DNA of 64,000 bases from NCBI RefSeq assembly GCF_018623035.1, contig NZ_CP076023.1, positions 2,480,001 through 2,544,000 on the forward strand, given 5' to 3'. The translations under genes and the position numbers were made by a program. Below are positions 13,216 to 23,166 of the stretch, piece after piece. This DNA comes from Cellulomonas dongxiuzhuiae (GTDB lineage: Bacteria; Actinomycetota; Actinomycetes; Actinomycetales; Cellulomonadaceae). Each line of letters begins with the position of its first letter. Position 1 is the first letter of the stretch. The notes under the pieces were generated by a model. It saw only the letters and a list, made by a program, of their open reading frames with translations. It did not search any database and was not told where the DNA came from.

Positions 13216-14591
13216 CGGGTGGCCTCCGAGCCGTGGTCGCGCGCGGCGGGGGTGCCGCGCGCCGGGGTGCCCGCGGCCGTGGTGCCGCGGGCGGGGGTGG
13301 CGGGCGCGTCGTCGTCGGGCTCGTCGGCGCGGTGCACCAGGACCGTCGCGAGCCGCTTGCGGCGGCCCTCGACGCGTTCGGCCTCCAGGCGCAGCCCGTG
13401 GATCTCGCCCACCGAGCCCGGCAGCGGGACCTTGCCCAGCGCCTTGGCCAGCAGGCCCGCGGCGGTGTCGACGTCCTCGTCCTCGACGTCGATGCCGAAC
13501 AGGTCGCCCAGCTCGTCGCGGCTCATGCGCGCCGGGACGCGGAAGCCGCCGTCGCCGAGCTCCTCGATGACCGGCGCGCTCGCGTCGTGCTCGTCGGTGA
13601 GCTCGCCGACGATCTCCTCCAGCGCGTCCTCGATGGTCACCAGCCCGGCGATGCCGCCGTACTCGTCGACCACGAGCGCGATGTGGCTCGACCCGTCGCG
13701 CAGCTCCAGCAGCAGCTCGTCGACCGGCTTGGACTCGGGCACGTAGACCGCGGGCCGCGCGAGCGACGACGCGGGCGCGTCCAGCGGGTCGTCGTCGCCG
13801 AGCGAGCCGTTCACGACGTCCGCGGCACCGCGCGCCGGGATGCGCCGCACGATGTCCTTGAGGTAGAGCACGCCGACGACGTCGTCGACCGACTCCCCCA
13901 CCACCGGGACGCGCGAGAAGCCCGAGCGCAGCAGCAGCGCCAGCACCTTGTGCAGCGGCGTGTCCGCCTGCGTCGTGATCATGTCGGTGCGCGGCACCAT
14001 CACCTCGCGCGTGAGCGTGTCCCCCAGCTCGAGGACCGAGCGGAACATCTCGCGCTCGTTCTCCTCGATCGCGTCGGACTCGCTGACCCGCTCGACCATG
14101 TCCCGCAGCTCGGCGTCGTCCTGCTCGCTCGTCGACGCCGACGGGTCGGCGCGCCGCCCGACGCCACCGGCCAGCACGGTCACGGCAAGCAGCAGGCGCG
14201 ACAGGCTCGCCAGCACGCCGACGGGGTGGCGCCGGCCCATGCTGCGGGGGCTGACCCGCACCAGCAGGAACGCGACGACGGCGCACGCGGCGATCGCCAG
14301 GAGCGCCGTGGCCCACCACGACAGGCTGCCGGCACTGATGGCCAGCGTGAGGCACACGGTCGCCGTCATCTCGCCCAGGAGCCTGACGAACGCGGCCGCC
14401 GCCGTGACGCGCGTCGGGTCGTCGACGAGCCGGCGCACGCGGGCCGCCGCGCCCGGGCGCTCGCTCTCGAGCTCGGTGACGCGGGCACGCGTCACGCGCA
14501 GGACCGCGACCTCGCCCGCGGACAGCGCAGCGGCCAGGACGATCCCGACCAGCGCGACGGCGACGAGCAGAGCGACGGGGACGCCGCTCAT
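13212..14591 (-). CDS. CorC/HlyC-family CBS-domain membrane protein
   Basis: This 459-residue protein has an N-terminal membrane (DUF21-like) region with helices near 5-25, 70-90 and 95-115. A CBS pair follows, around 190-310, visible in [11 protein letters not shown] and [18 protein letters not shown] CorC_HlyC transporter-associated domain lies around 330-410 ([16 protein letters not shown]), then a disordered Ala/Thr-rich tail. The family has been linked to Mg/Co efflux and is often misnamed hemolysin. The ATG at 14591 overlaps the ybeY stop (ATGA) and the stop overlaps the era start. The transported ion cannot be read from the sequence. Confidence 0.93.
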   Translation of the reverse strand: MSGVPVALLVAVALVGIVLAAALSAGEVAVLRVTRARVTELESERPGAAARVRRLVDDPTRVTAAAAFVRLLGEMTATVCLTLAISAGSLSWWATALLAIAACAVVAFLLVRVSPRSMGRRHPVGVLASLSRLLLAVTVLAGGVGRRADPSASTSEQDDAELRDMVERVSESDAIEENEREMFRSVLELGDTLTREVMVPRTDMITTQADTPLHKVLALLLRSGFSRVPVVGESVDDVVGVLYLKDIVRRIPARGAADVVNGSLGDDDPLDAPASSLARPAVYVPESKPVDELLLELRDGSSHIALVVDEYGGIAGLVTIEDALEEIVGELTDEHDASAPVIEELGDGGFRVPARMSRDELGDLFGIDVEDEDVDTAAGLLAKALGKVPLPGSVGEIHGLRLEAERVEGRRKRLATVLVHRADEPDDDAPATPARGTTAAGTPARGTPAARDHGSEATR

Positions 14592-15040
14592 CGGCCGGCC
14601 AGGAACGTCAGGAGCAGGCGCCGCTGCAGCGCGAACATCTCCTTCTCCTCGTCGGGCTCCGCGTGGTCGTACCCGAGCAGGTGCAGGATGCCGTGCGTCG
14701 TGAGCAGCAGCATCTCCTCGGCCGTCGAGTGACCCGCCGCGCGGGCCTGCGTGGCGGCGACCTCGGGGCACAGCACGACGTCGCCCAGCACACCGGGCCC
14801 GGCGGGCTCGCCCTCGCGGCCGGGCCGCAGCTCGTCCATCGGGAAGGACAGCACGTCGGTCGGCCCCGGCTCGTCCATCCACCGCACGTGCAGGTCCGTC
14901 ATCGTGGCCGTGTCGACCAGCCGGACGAACAGGTCCGCCTGCGGGTGCACGTGCATGGCGTCCAGCACGTACCGCCCGAGGGCCGCGAACTCGGCCTCGT
15001 CGACCTCGACGCCCGACTCGTTGCTCACCTCGACGCTCAT
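14588..15040 (-). CDS. ybeY: Endoribonuclease YbeY
   Basis: This 150-residue metalloprotein of rRNA maturation and quality control carries the zinc signature [11 protein letters not shown] (HxxxHxxxxxH) near residues 115-125, preceded by the conserved [10 protein letters not shown]. The ATG at 15040 overlaps the phoH stop as ATGA. Its size is normal for the family, and the phoH-ybeY-corC-era order is widely conserved. Confidence 0.96.
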   Translation of the reverse strand: MSVEVSNESGVEVDEAEFAALGRYVLDAMHVHPQADLFVRLVDTATMTDLHVRWMDEPGPTDVLSFPMDELRPGREGEPAGPGVLGDVVLCPEVAATQARAAGHSTAEEMLLLTTHGILHLLGYDHAEPDEEKEMFALQRRLLLTFLAGR

Positions 15041-16038
15041 GACCTGTCCCACCTCGCGTACGCGTCGATGATCTCCCCCACCAGGCGGTGCCGGACGACG
15101 TCGGAGGACGTCAGGCGGCAGAACTCCACGTCGTCGACCCCGCCGAGGATCTGCTCGACGACCCGCAGGCCGGACGTGGTGCTGCTGGGGAGGTCGACCT
15201 GCGTGACGTCGCCGGTGACGACGACCTTCGACCCGAAGCCGAGCCGCGTGAGGAACATCTTCATCTGCTCGACGGAGGTGTTCTGCGCCTCGTCGAGGAT
15301 GATGAACGCGTCGTTGAGCGTGCGGCCGCGCATGTACGCCAGCGGTGCGACCTCGATCGTCCCCGCCTCCATGAGCCGCGGGATGGACTCGGGGTCCACC
15401 ATGTCGTGCAACGCGTCGTACAGGGGGCGCAGGTACGGGTCGATCTTGTCCGCGAGAGAGCCGGGCAGGAACCCCAGCCGCTCGCCGGCCTCGACCGCGG
15501 GCCGGGTCAGCACGATGCGGTTGACCTTGCGCGCCTGCAGCGCCTGCACGGCCTTGGCCATCGCGAGGTACGTCTTGCCGGTGCCCGCCGGGCCGATGCC
15601 GAACGTCACGGTGTTGCGCTCGATCGCCTCGACGTAGTCCTTCTGCCCCGCGGTCTTGGGGCGGATGGTGCGCCCGCGCGAGGACAGGATGTTGAACGTC
15701 AGGACGTCGGCGGGCCGCGCGGCGGCGGCGTCGGTCAGCATGACGACCGAGCGCGCGACCACGTCGGGGCTCAGCGGCGTGCCGGCGGCGGCCATCTCGA
15801 CGAGCTCGTCGACGAGCCGCGTGACGAGCGCGACGTCGCCGGGCGCGCCCGCGAGGTTCACCTCGTTGCCGCGGACGTGGACGTCGACGGTCGGGAAGCC
15901 GTCCTCGATGCTGCGCAGCACCTCGTCGCGCAGGCCGAGCAGCTCGACCATCGACACGTCCGACGGGACGGTGATGCGGTGCTCGATGCGCGCGTGCCGG
16001 GACTCGGGGACGCTGGGTGCGGGGCTGGACTCGGCCAT
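15037..16038 (-). CDS. phoH: PhoH-like ATPase
   Basis: This 333-residue P-loop ATPase has Walker [12 protein letters not shown] near residue 150 and Walker [11 protein letters not shown] near 255. It ends in the typical [17 protein letters not shown]. The KH-like N-terminal region (about 20-80) is also typical. The chosen ATG at 16038 (MAESSPAP) has a GAAGGAG sequence about 21 nt upstream, rather far, so a start a few codons earlier is possible. It heads the ybeY operon and is divergent from ppdK. A role in RNA metabolism is inferred from its constant link with ybeY. Confidence 0.93.
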   Translation of the reverse strand: MAESSPAPSVPESRHARIEHRITVPSDVSMVELLGLRDEVLRSIEDGFPTVDVHVRGNEVNLAGAPGDVALVTRLVDELVEMAAAGTPLSPDVVARSVVMLTDAAAARPADVLTFNILSSRGRTIRPKTAGQKDYVEAIERNTVTFGIGPAGTGKTYLAMAKAVQALQARKVNRIVLTRPAVEAGERLGFLPGSLADKIDPYLRPLYDALHDMVDPESIPRLMEAGTIEVAPLAYMRGRTLNDAFIILDEAQNTSVEQMKMFLTRLGFGSKVVVTGDVTQVDLPSSTTSGLRVVEQILGGVDDVEFCRLTSSDVVRHRLVGEIIDAYARWDRS

Positions 16039-16269
16039 GTGCTCGGCGGTAGCCGTGCGCTCCTTCTCTCGACGCGTGCCCTCCGGCGGGCACGTCCCCA
16101 TCCTACGGCTCCGCACACCGGTGAGGGATCCGCCGCCGAGGTGCACGGGTCGCCCCGGCGGCGCCGGATGGGCCCTTCGTCCCCAGGCAGCACGACCGGG
16201 TCGGGAGAACACTGGGTGGTGGACCTCGGGCGACGGAGCCCGGTGACTGCGTGCGACGGAGGAAGCCCC

Positions 16270-18984
16270 ATGGCTCGGTACGTCAAGGACTTCAGCGAGG
16301 GCGACAAGGACCAGAAGGACCTGCTCGGCGGCAAGGGTGCGAACCTCGCCGAGATGACGCGGCTCGGCCTGCCGGTGCCGCCCGGCTTCACGATCACCAC
16401 CGAGGCGTGCCGCGCCTACATGCGCACCGGCGCGGTTCCCGCCGAGCTGCGGGTCGAGGTCACCATGGCGGTGCGCCACCTCGAGGACCAGCTGGGCCGC
16501 CGGCTCGGCGACTTCCACGAGCCGCTGCTGGTCTCCGTGCGCTCGGGAGCGAAGTTCTCGATGCCCGGGATGATGGAGACGGTCCTCAACGTCGGGCTCA
16601 ACGACGCGTCCGTCCAGGGCCTGGCCGAGCTGTCGGGCGACGAGCGCTTCGCGTGGGACTCCTACCGGCGCCTGATCCAGATGTTCGGCCGGACGGTGCT
16701 CGACATCGACGGCGACCTCTTCGCCGACGCGCTGGACAAGGCGAAGGCCGCGCGCGGCGCCACCGCGGACGTGGACCTCGACGCCGCCGACCTGCGCACG
16801 CTGGTCGACACGTACAAGCAGATCGTGCGCGACGAGTCCGGGCGCGAGTTCCCGCAGCACCCGCGCGAGCAGCTCGACATGGCGATCGTGGCCGTCTTCG
16901 ACTCGTGGGGCACCGAGCGCGCGCAGCTGTACCGGCGCAAGGAGCGCATCCCCGACGACCTGGGCACGGCCGTGAACGTCTGCACCATGGTCTTCGGCAA
17001 CCTCGGGCCGACGTCCGGCACGGGTGTGGCGTTCACGCGGGACCCGGCGTCGGGGCGCACCGGCGAGTTCGGGGACTACCTGGTCAACGCGCAGGGCGAG
17101 GACGTGGTGGCGGGCATCCGCAACACGCTGTCCCTCGCCGACCTCGAGGACGTCGACCCCGCGGCCCACGCCGAGCTGCTCCAGGCCATGCGTCGCCTCG
17201 AGACGCACTACCGCGACCTGTGCGACATCGAGTTCACGATCGAGCGCGGCAAGCTCTGGATGCTGCAGACGCGTGTCGGCAAGCGCACGGCGCCCGCGGC
17301 GTTCCGCATCGCGTGCCAGCTGGTCGACGAGCACCTCATCACGATGGACGAGGCGCTGTCCCGCGTCACCGGTGCCCAGCTCTCGCAGCTGCAGTTCCCG
17401 CAGTTCGGCGCCGCCGACGGCACGGACCGCGTGCTGCTGACGAAGGCGATGCCCGCCTCGCCCGGGGCGGCCGTGGGCATGGCGGTCTTCGACCCGGCGA
17501 CCGCCCAGCAGTGGGCGTCCGAGGGCAAGGACGTCATCCTGGTCCGACGCGAGACCAACCCGGACGACCTCGGCGGCATGATCGCCGCGGTGGGCGTCCT
17601 GACGGCGCGCGGCGGCAAGACGTCGCACGCCGCGGTCGTCGCGCGCGGCATGGGACGCACGTGCGTCGTGGGGGCCGAGGAGCTCGTGGTCGACTCGACG
17701 GCCCGCACGATGACGGCCCCGGGGCACACGGTGACCGAGGGTGACGTCATCGCGATCGACGGCACCACCGGCGAGGTCTTCCTGGGTGACGTCCCGGTCG
17801 TCCCCTCCCCGGTGCAGCGCTACCTCGAGGACGGTCTGGACGTCGCGCTCGCGGAGGCGCCGGACGACGAGACGCGTGACCTGGTGCGGGCCGTCCACCG
17901 CATCCTCGAGCACGCCGACTCGACCCGCCGGCTGCGCGTCCACGCCAACGCCGACACGGCCGAGGACGCCCTGCGCGCCCGCAGCCTGGGGGCGGAGGGC
18001 ATCGGGCTGTGCCGCACCGAGCACATGTTCCTCGGCGAGCGGCGCGTGCTCGTCGAGCGCGTGGTGCTCGCCGCGGACGACGCCGAGCGGACGGCCGCCC
18101 TCGACGCGCTGCTGCCGCTGCAGCGCCAGGACTTCACGGACCTGCTCGCCGAGATGGACGGCCTGCCCACGACCATCCGGCTCATCGACCCGCCGCTGCA
18201 CGAGTTCCTGCCCGACCTCACCGAGCTGTCCGTCAGGGTCGCGCTGGCGGCGGAGCGGGGCAAGGTCGACGAGCGGGACGTCACGCTGCTCGCCGCCGTG
18301 CGTCGCATGCACGAGGCGAACCCGATGCTGGGGCTGCGGGGCGTGCGGCTCGGGCTCGTCGTGCCGGGGCTGTTCGACCTGCAGATCCGCGCGATCGCCG
18401 AGGCGGTCGCCGCGCGGCTCGCCGCCGGCGGACACCCGCACGCGGAGATCATGGTGCCGCTGGTGGCCTCGGTGCAGGAGCTCCGGCTGGTCCGCGAGCG
18501 CGCGCTGACGATCATGGCCGCGGTGAGCGCCGAGCACGGCGTCACCGTGGACCTGCCCGTCGGCTGCATGATCGAGCTGCCGCGCGCGGCGCTCACGGCG
18601 GACCGCCTCGCGACGCAGGCCCAGTTCTTCTCGTTCGGCACCAACGACCTCACGCAGACGACGTGGGGCTTCAGCCGGGACGACGTCGAGGGCGCGTTCT
18701 TCTCCCAGTACACCGCGAACGGCGTGCTGACGGTGTCGCCGTTCGAGACGATCGACGTCCGTGGCGTCGGGGAGCTCGTGAAGGTCGCGGCGGAGCGCGG
18801 CCGGGCGACCCGACCGGACCTCACGCTCGGCGTCTGCGGCGAGCACGGCGGCGACCCGGAGTCGATCCGGTTCTTCGACTCCGTCGGGCTGGACTACGTC
18901 TCCTGCTCGCCGTTCCGCGTGCCCGTGGCCCGTCTCGAGGCCGGACGTGCGGCCGTCGAGCACGACGGCGCGGACGCGCGCTGA
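16270..18984 (+). CDS. ppdK: Pyruvate, phosphate dikinase
   Basis: This 904-residue cytosolic enzyme interconverts pyruvate, ATP and Pi with PEP, AMP and PPi. The N-terminal nucleotide-binding domain starts at GGKGANLAEM. The phosphohistidine motif GGKTSHAAVVARGMG is near residue 452. The C-terminal PEP/pyruvate barrel has GLCRTEHMF and the catalytic cysteine in GVCGEHGGDP near residue 856. The ATG is preceded by GGAGGAAGCCCC, a strong ribosome binding site. The gene sits alone between the divergent phoH operon and the convergent rsmE, splitting a block that is usually contiguous. No PPDK regulatory protein gene was seen nearby. Confidence 0.97.
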   Translation: MARYVKDFSEGDKDQKDLLGGKGANLAEMTRLGLPVPPGFTITTEACRAYMRTGAVPAELRVEVTMAVRHLEDQLGRRLGDFHEPLLVSVRSGAKFSMPGMMETVLNVGLNDASVQGLAELSGDERFAWDSYRRLIQMFGRTVLDIDGDLFADALDKAKAARGATADVDLDAADLRTLVDTYKQIVRDESGREFPQHPREQLDMAIVAVFDSWGTERAQLYRRKERIPDDLGTAVNVCTMVFGNLGPTSGTGVAFTRDPASGRTGEFGDYLVNAQGEDVVAGIRNTLSLADLEDVDPAAHAELLQAMRRLETHYRDLCDIEFTIERGKLWMLQTRVGKRTAPAAFRIACQLVDEHLITMDEALSRVTGAQLSQLQFPQFGAADGTDRVLLTKAMPASPGAAVGMAVFDPATAQQWASEGKDVILVRRETNPDDLGGMIAAVGVLTARGGKTSHAAVVARGMGRTCVVGAEELVVDSTARTMTAPGHTVTEGDVIAIDGTTGEVFLGDVPVVPSPVQRYLEDGLDVALAEAPDDETRDLVRAVHRILEHADSTRRLRVHANADTAEDALRARSLGAEGIGLCRTEHMFLGERRVLVERVVLAADDAERTAALDALLPLQRQDFTDLLAEMDGLPTTIRLIDPPLHEFLPDLTELSVRVALAAERGKVDERDVTLLAAVRRMHEANPMLGLRGVRLGLVVPGLFDLQIRAIAEAVAARLAAGGHPHAEIMVPLVASVQELRLVRERALTIMAAVSAEHGVTVDLPVGCMIELPRAALTADRLATQAQFFSFGTNDLTQTTWGFSRDDVEGAFFSQYTANGVLTVSPFETIDVRGVGELVKVAAERGRATRPDLTLGVCGEHGGDPESIRFFDSVGLDYVSCSPFRVPVARLEAGRAAVEHDGADAR

Positions 18985-19010
18985 GCCCGTCGCGCCCGGC
19001 CCCACGGAGC

Positions 19011-19053
19011 CGTGCGGGCGTGGACGGTCCCCGTCGACCACCACGCCCGCACG
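19011..19053. terminator. Bidirectional terminator between ppdK and rsmE
   Basis: Arms cgtgcgggcgtgg (19011-19023) and ccacgcccgcacg (19041-19053) are perfect 13-bp complements with a 17-nt loop. They lie between two convergent gene ends. No T-run follows, as is common in GC-rich actinobacteria. Confidence 0.7.
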
Positions 19054-19067
19054 CCCTGCTCCCGGGG

Positions 19068-19826
19068 TCAGCCCCAGCGGCCGAGCCGGTCGGCGAGCAT
19101 CGCGACGGCGACGGGACCGGCGGTCGACGTGCGCAGGACGTGCGGGCCGAGCCGGCACACGACGGCGCCCGCGGCGGTGAGGGCCGCGACCTCGCGGTCG
19201 CTGATGCCCCCCTCGGGACCCACGACGACCAGGACCTCACCGTCCGCCGGGAGGTCGACCCCGTGCAGCGGCGTCGTCGCCGACTCGTGCAGCACGACGG
19301 CGGCGCCACCGGCCGCGACGACCGCGCCGACGCGCGCGACGAGGCCCCCGTCGTCGAGCGCCTGCTCGACCACGGGCATCCGTGCGCGCCGCGACTGCTT
19401 GGTCGCGGTGCGGACGGTCCCGATCCAGCGGGCACGGCTCTTCTGCGCCCGCTCCCCGCGCCACACCACGACGGACCGCTCGGCCTGCCACGGCACGACG
19501 ACGTCGACCCCGACCTCGGTGGCCGCCTCGATCGCCAGCTCGTCCCGGTCGCCCTTGGCGAGCGCCTGCACGAGCACGAGCTGCGGCGCGGGTGCGTCCT
19601 CCACGACGACGTCCTCGACGTCGATGCGCACGCCGTCGGGCCCCGCGGCGCGCACGCGCCCGACGAGACGGACGCCGGCGCAGTCCACCACGTCGACGCG
19701 CTCACCTGCACCCCGCCGCTGGACGACGCCCGCGTGCCGGCCCTCGGTGCCGTCGAGCAGGTACTCCCCGCCGGCTCGCACGCCGTCGAGCATGCCCGGC
19801 TCGACCACGAAGACCGGGGCGCTCAC
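19068..19826 (-). CDS. rsmE: 16S rRNA m3U1498 methyltransferase RsmE
   Basis: This 252-residue protein has a PUA-like N-terminal domain and a SPOUT methyltransferase domain. Visible signatures are QALAKGDRDELAIEAATEVG and the SAM-binding knot VVVGPEGGISDREV followed by LGPHVLRTSTA. The GTG start at 19826 overlaps the dnaJ stop as GTGA. It is expected to methylate U1498 of 16S rRNA using S-adenosylmethionine. The dnaJ-rsmE coupling is standard in actinobacteria. Confidence 0.96.
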   Translation of the reverse strand: MSAPVFVVEPGMLDGVRAGGEYLLDGTEGRHAGVVQRRGAGERVDVVDCAGVRLVGRVRAAGPDGVRIDVEDVVVEDAPAPQLVLVQALAKGDRDELAIEAATEVGVDVVVPWQAERSVVVWRGERAQKSRARWIGTVRTATKQSRRARMPVVEQALDDGGLVARVGAVVAAGGAAVVLHESATTPLHGVDLPADGEVLVVVGPEGGISDREVAALTAAGAVVCRLGPHVLRTSTAGPVAVAMLADRLGRWG

Positions 19827-20947
19827 CGGCCGCTGAGCTTGTCGCGCAGCTTCGCGAACATCCCGGGGTTCGCCGCCGCGAGACGCGCCTCGGGGCGCTC
19901 CTCGCCGCGCAGCACCGCCAGGCGGCGCAGCAGGTCGGCCTGCTCGTCGTCAGCGGGTGAGGGCACCTGGACCTCGACGTGCACGTGCAGGTCACCGCGT
20001 CCGCCGACGTGCAGGTGACCGACGCCGAGCCCGCGCAGCGTGAGGATCTGCCCCGGCTGCGTGCCCGGGCGCAGGTCGACCTCCTGGGGCCCGTCGAGCG
20101 TCTCCATCGTCACGACCGTGCCCAGCGCGGCCGCCGTCATGGGCACCTGGAGCGTCGCGTGCAGGTCGTCCCCGCGCCGGACGAACGTCTCGTGCTTGCG
20201 CTCGCGCACCTCGAGGTAGACGTCCCCGGGCGGACCGCCCGCTGGACCGACCTCGCCCTGCCCGGTCATCTTGATGCGCGTCCCGGTGTCCACGCCCGCC
20301 GGGACGTCCACCGACAGCGTGCGCCGCGAGCGCACGCGTCCCTCGCCCGCGCACTCGGTGCACGGCTCGGGGATCACGGTGCCGAACCCGTGGCAGGCGG
20401 CGCACGGCTGCGTCGTCATGACCTGCCCGAGGAACGAGCGCGCGACGCGCTGCACGGACCCGCGCCCGCCGCACACCTCGCAGGTGCGCGGCGACGTGCC
20501 GGGACGGCAGCACGTGCCACCGCAGGTGGGGCACAGCACGGCGGTGTCGACCTGCACCTCGCGGTGGACGCCGAACGCGGCCTCGGCGAGGTCGAGGTCG
20601 AGACGCACGAGCGCGTCCTGCCCGCGCCGGGCGCGCGGCACGGGTCCGCGCGGAGCACCGCCGCCGGCCGCACCGAAGAAGGTCTCGAAGATGTCCTGGA
20701 AGCCGAAGCCGCCGCCCATGCCGCCGCCGGGCGACGAGGGGTCGGCACCCATGTCGTACGCGCGGCGCTTCTCGGGGTTGCCGAGCACGTCGTAGGCGCG
20801 CGACACGTCCTTGAACCGGTCCTCCGTCCCGGGCTCGGTGCCCGAGACGTCGGGGTGCAGCTCGCGCGCCAGGCGGCGGTAGGCCTTCTTGATCTGCTCC
20901 GGCGTCGCGTCCCGCGGGACACCGAGGATCTCGTAGTAGTCGGTCAC
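19823..20947 (-). CDS. dnaJ: Chaperone DnaJ (hrcA-linked paralogue)
   Basis: This 374-residue type I J-protein has a J domain with the HPD motif at about 31-33 and a Gly/Phe region (GGGMGGGFGF). Its zinc-binding domain has four CxxCxGxG-type modules (CPTCGGT, CEVCGGRG, CAACHGFG, CTECAGEG). Two substrate-binding beta domains follow. The GTG start at 20947 follows hrcA after 87 nt. The position behind hrcA identifies it as the DnaJ2-type copy found in actinobacteria beside the dnaK-linked one. The CIRCE element upstream of hrcA should control it. Confidence 0.96.
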   Translation of the reverse strand: MTDYYEILGVPRDATPEQIKKAYRRLARELHPDVSGTEPGTEDRFKDVSRAYDVLGNPEKRRAYDMGADPSSPGGGMGGGFGFQDIFETFFGAAGGGAPRGPVPRARRGQDALVRLDLDLAEAAFGVHREVQVDTAVLCPTCGGTCCRPGTSPRTCEVCGGRGSVQRVARSFLGQVMTTQPCAACHGFGTVIPEPCTECAGEGRVRSRRTLSVDVPAGVDTGTRIKMTGQGEVGPAGGPPGDVYLEVRERKHETFVRRGDDLHATLQVPMTAAALGTVVTMETLDGPQEVDLRPGTQPGQILTLRGLGVGHLHVGGRGDLHVHVEVQVPSPADDEQADLLRRLAVLRGEERPEARLAAANPGMFAKLRDKLSGR

Positions 20948-21034
20948 GTGGCGTGCTGCTCGCTTCCTGCTCGTGCGCGGAGGGACCCGGCCCGCGTGCG
21001 GCGCACCGAGGGGCGCGGACGCGTGGCGCGCGGG

Positions 21035-22057
21035 TCAGCCCGCGAGGATCCGGGTGAGGTACCGGGCGACGGCTCGGACCGCCGCCATGGTCTGGGGGTA
21101 GTCCATCCGCAGGGGGCCGACCGACCCCAGGACGGCGACGGACGAGCCGTCACCGCCGTAGCCGCTGGTGACGATGCTCGTCTCGGCGAGGCCCTCGAGC
21201 TGCGTCTCCCGGCCGATGCGCACCGCGACGCCTGCCGAGTCCTCGGCCATCTCGGACAGCAGGCGCAGCAGGACGACCTGCTCCTCGAGCGCCTCCAGCA
21301 CGGGACCGATCGTGTGCGGGAAGTCCGCACCGGCGCTGCGGGCCAGGTGCGAGGCGCCCGCGACGATCACGCGCTCCTCGCGCTCCTGCGCCACGGTCTC
21401 GGCCACGACCGCCACGACCGCGCGGACGAGGTCGGCACCGTCCGGCTCGAACTCCCCCGCCAGTGCGTCGAGCGCCGTGTCGAGGTCCGCGAGCCGCAGG
21501 CCTGCCGCCACGACGTTGAGGCGCAGACGCAGGCGCGCGACGACGCTCTCGTCGAGGTCCGCGGTCAGCTCGACCGTGCGCTGCTCGACGCGGCCCGTCG
21601 TGGTGATGATGACGACGAGGAGGTGGCGCGCACCCACGGGGACCAGCTCGACGTGCCGCAGAGCGGAGCGCCGCAGCGACGGGTACTGCACGACCGCCAC
21701 CTGGTGGGTCAGCTGGGCGATCAGCCGCACGGCGCGGTCCATCACGTCGTCGAGGTCGACGGCCTCCTCGAGCAGCGTGCCGATGGCGCGCTTCTCGGCC
21801 GCCGACAGCGCCCGCACGCCCGAGAGCCGGTCGACGAACTCGCGGTAGCCCAGCTCGGTCGGCACCCGCCCGGCGGAGGTGTGCGGCTGGACGATGAGAC
21901 CGGCCTCCTCGAGGGCGGCCATGTCGTTGCGGATCGTCGCGGGCGAGACGCCGAGCGCGTGCCGCTCGGCAAGGGCCCGCGACCCGACGGGCTCGCGGGT
22001 CGCGACGTAGTCCTCGACGATCGCGCGCAAGACGTCCAGCCGACGGTCCTCGCTCAT
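21035..22057 (-). CDS. hrcA: Heat-inducible transcriptional repressor HrcA
   Basis: This 340-residue repressor binds CIRCE operators of class I heat-shock genes. An N-terminal winged helix ([25 protein letters not shown] region, quoted here only by its ends, about 23-50) is followed by [18 protein letters not shown]. The C-terminal part has the GAF-like segment ending [13 protein letters not shown]. The ATG at 22057 has a strong GGAGGGAGCGAC ribosome binding site. A CIRCE element 75 nt upstream indicates autoregulation, and dnaJ and rsmE follow on the same strand. Confidence 0.97.
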   Translation of the reverse strand: MSEDRRLDVLRAIVEDYVATREPVGSRALAERHALGVSPATIRNDMAALEEAGLIVQPHTSAGRVPTELGYREFVDRLSGVRALSAAEKRAIGTLLEEAVDLDDVMDRAVRLIAQLTHQVAVVQYPSLRRSALRHVELVPVGARHLLVVIITTTGRVEQRTVELTADLDESVVARLRLRLNVVAAGLRLADLDTALDALAGEFEPDGADLVRAVVAVVAETVAQEREERVIVAGASHLARSAGADFPHTIGPVLEALEEQVVLLRLLSEMAEDSAGVAVRIGRETQLEGLAETSIVTSGYGGDGSSVAVLGSVGPLRMDYPQTMAAVRAVARYLTRILAG

Positions 22058-22131
22058 GTCGCTCCCTCCGTCCCCCGGGGTCCACACCGTACGTGCGACC
22101 ACCTCGTGCGGTCGCCTCCCGGCCGGCCGAG

Positions 22132-22158
22132 GTAGCACTCGGACGGACCGAGTGCCAA
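22132..22158. promoter_or_regulatory. CIRCE operator (HrcA binding site)
   Basis: The sequence is GTAGCACTC, a 9-base spacer, then GAGTGCCAA. The consensus is TTAGCACTC-N9-GAGTGCTAA; each half differs by one base and the spacer is exact. It lies 75 nt before the hrcA start and 84 nt before the divergent DUF3097 start, so HrcA could influence both. Confidence 0.93.
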
Positions 22159-22241
22159 TTCTACGCGGTCCGGCCGGTGGATCCGCGGCCGCACCGCGCG
22201 TCGCCACGACGGCCACGCGGCACGGCTCCTACAGTGCCCGC

Positions 22242-23111
22242 GTGACCGACGACCGATACGGCTCCGACGTGCTCGCGGGCGCCGGCGCCACGTCCCGTGC
22301 CGCCCACCACCGCGCCCCGCGCACGTCGCGCGAGCAGCCCGCCGAGCGCGGGCTGGTCGTCGAGGACGTCGAGACGGGCTGGGTCGGTGCGGTGGTCCGG
22401 GTCGAGAAGTCGGGTGGGCTGCACGTCGTCGTGCTGGAGGACCGCCGCGGCCGGACCCGCACGTTCCGGCTCGGGCCGGGGTTCTGGGTCGAGGGTGAGC
22501 CCGTCGTCCTGACGGCCCCCGTGACGACCAGGGCGCCGGTGCGCCCGACGCGCACCGCGTCGGGCTCGGTGGCGGTGCCCGACGCGCCCGCGCGCGTGGC
22601 GCGCGGCTCGCGCATCTGGGTGGAGGGCAAGCACGACGCCGAGCTCGTCGAGAAGGTGTGGGGCGACGACCTGCGCGTCGAGGGCGTCGTCGTCGAGCTG
22701 CTCGACGGGGTCGACAACCTGGCCGACGCGCTGCGCGACTTCGGTCCGACGGCCGACCGGCGGGTGGGCGTCCTCGTCGACCACCTCGTGCCCGGCTCCA
22801 AGGAGAGCAGGCTCGCGGCCGACGCGCTGCGCACCGTGCGCGCGGGCACCGTCCGCGTCCTCGGCCACCCCTACGTCGACGTCTGGCAGGCCGTCCGACC
22901 CGAGCGCATCGGCCTGGAGGCGTGGCCCACGATCGAGCGCGGCACCGAGTGGAAGCGCGGGATCCTGCGCGAGCTCGGGTGGCCGGCCGCGGAGCAGGCG
23001 GACGTCGCGCGGGCGTGGCAGCGCATCCTGCGGTCCGTGCGGTCCTACGCCGACCTCGAGCCCAGCCTGCTGGGCCGCGTCGAGGAGCTCATCGACTTCG
23101 TCACCGCCTGA
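22242..23111 (+). CDS. DUF3097 family protein, possible TOPRIM-like fold
   Basis: This 289-residue protein belongs to the actinobacterial DUF3097 family, whose function I do not know. Residues about 45-100 look like a small beta-barrel (WVGAVVRVEKSGG and FRLGPGFWVEGEPV). From about 125 the sequence SRIWVEGKHDAELVEKVWG, then VGVLVDHLVPGSKESRLA, recalls the Glu and Asp-containing motifs of TOPRIM nuclease domains such as RNase M5; this is only my reading. The GTG at 22242 was chosen because the frame upstream runs across the CIRCE element. It is divergent from hrcA. Confidence 0.85.
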   Translation: MTDDRYGSDVLAGAGATSRAAHHRAPRTSREQPAERGLVVEDVETGWVGAVVRVEKSGGLHVVVLEDRRGRTRTFRLGPGFWVEGEPVVLTAPVTTRAPVRPTRTASGSVAVPDAPARVARGSRIWVEGKHDAELVEKVWGDDLRVEGVVVELLDGVDNLADALRDFGPTADRRVGVLVDHLVPGSKESRLAADALRTVRAGTVRVLGHPYVDVWQAVRPERIGLEAWPTIERGTEWKRGILRELGWPAAEQADVARAWQRILRSVRSYADLEPSLLGRVEELIDFVTA

Positions 23112-23124
23112 CGGCGCGGACGCG

Positions 23125-23147
23125 GGGCCCGTGCGCCGGACGGGCCC
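23125..23147. terminator. Possible terminator after DUF3097 gene
   Basis: Short inverted repeat gggcccgt / acgggccc (8 bp, 7-nt loop) lies between two convergent gene ends. It is weak evidence because such repeats are frequent at this GC content. Confidence 0.45.
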
Positions 23148-23166
23148 TGCGTGCCTGCGCCGACCG

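Noticed and set aside
15088..16269. Long plus-strand frame upstream of ppdK
   Set aside because: It only extends the ppdK frame through the antisense of phoH. The strong ribosome binding site and family N-terminus fix the start at 16270.
17600..17650. Lys in place of Met in the PPDK phosphohistidine motif as a defect
   Set aside because: The catalytic His and all flanking residues are kept, and I believe this variant is common in actinobacterial PPDK.
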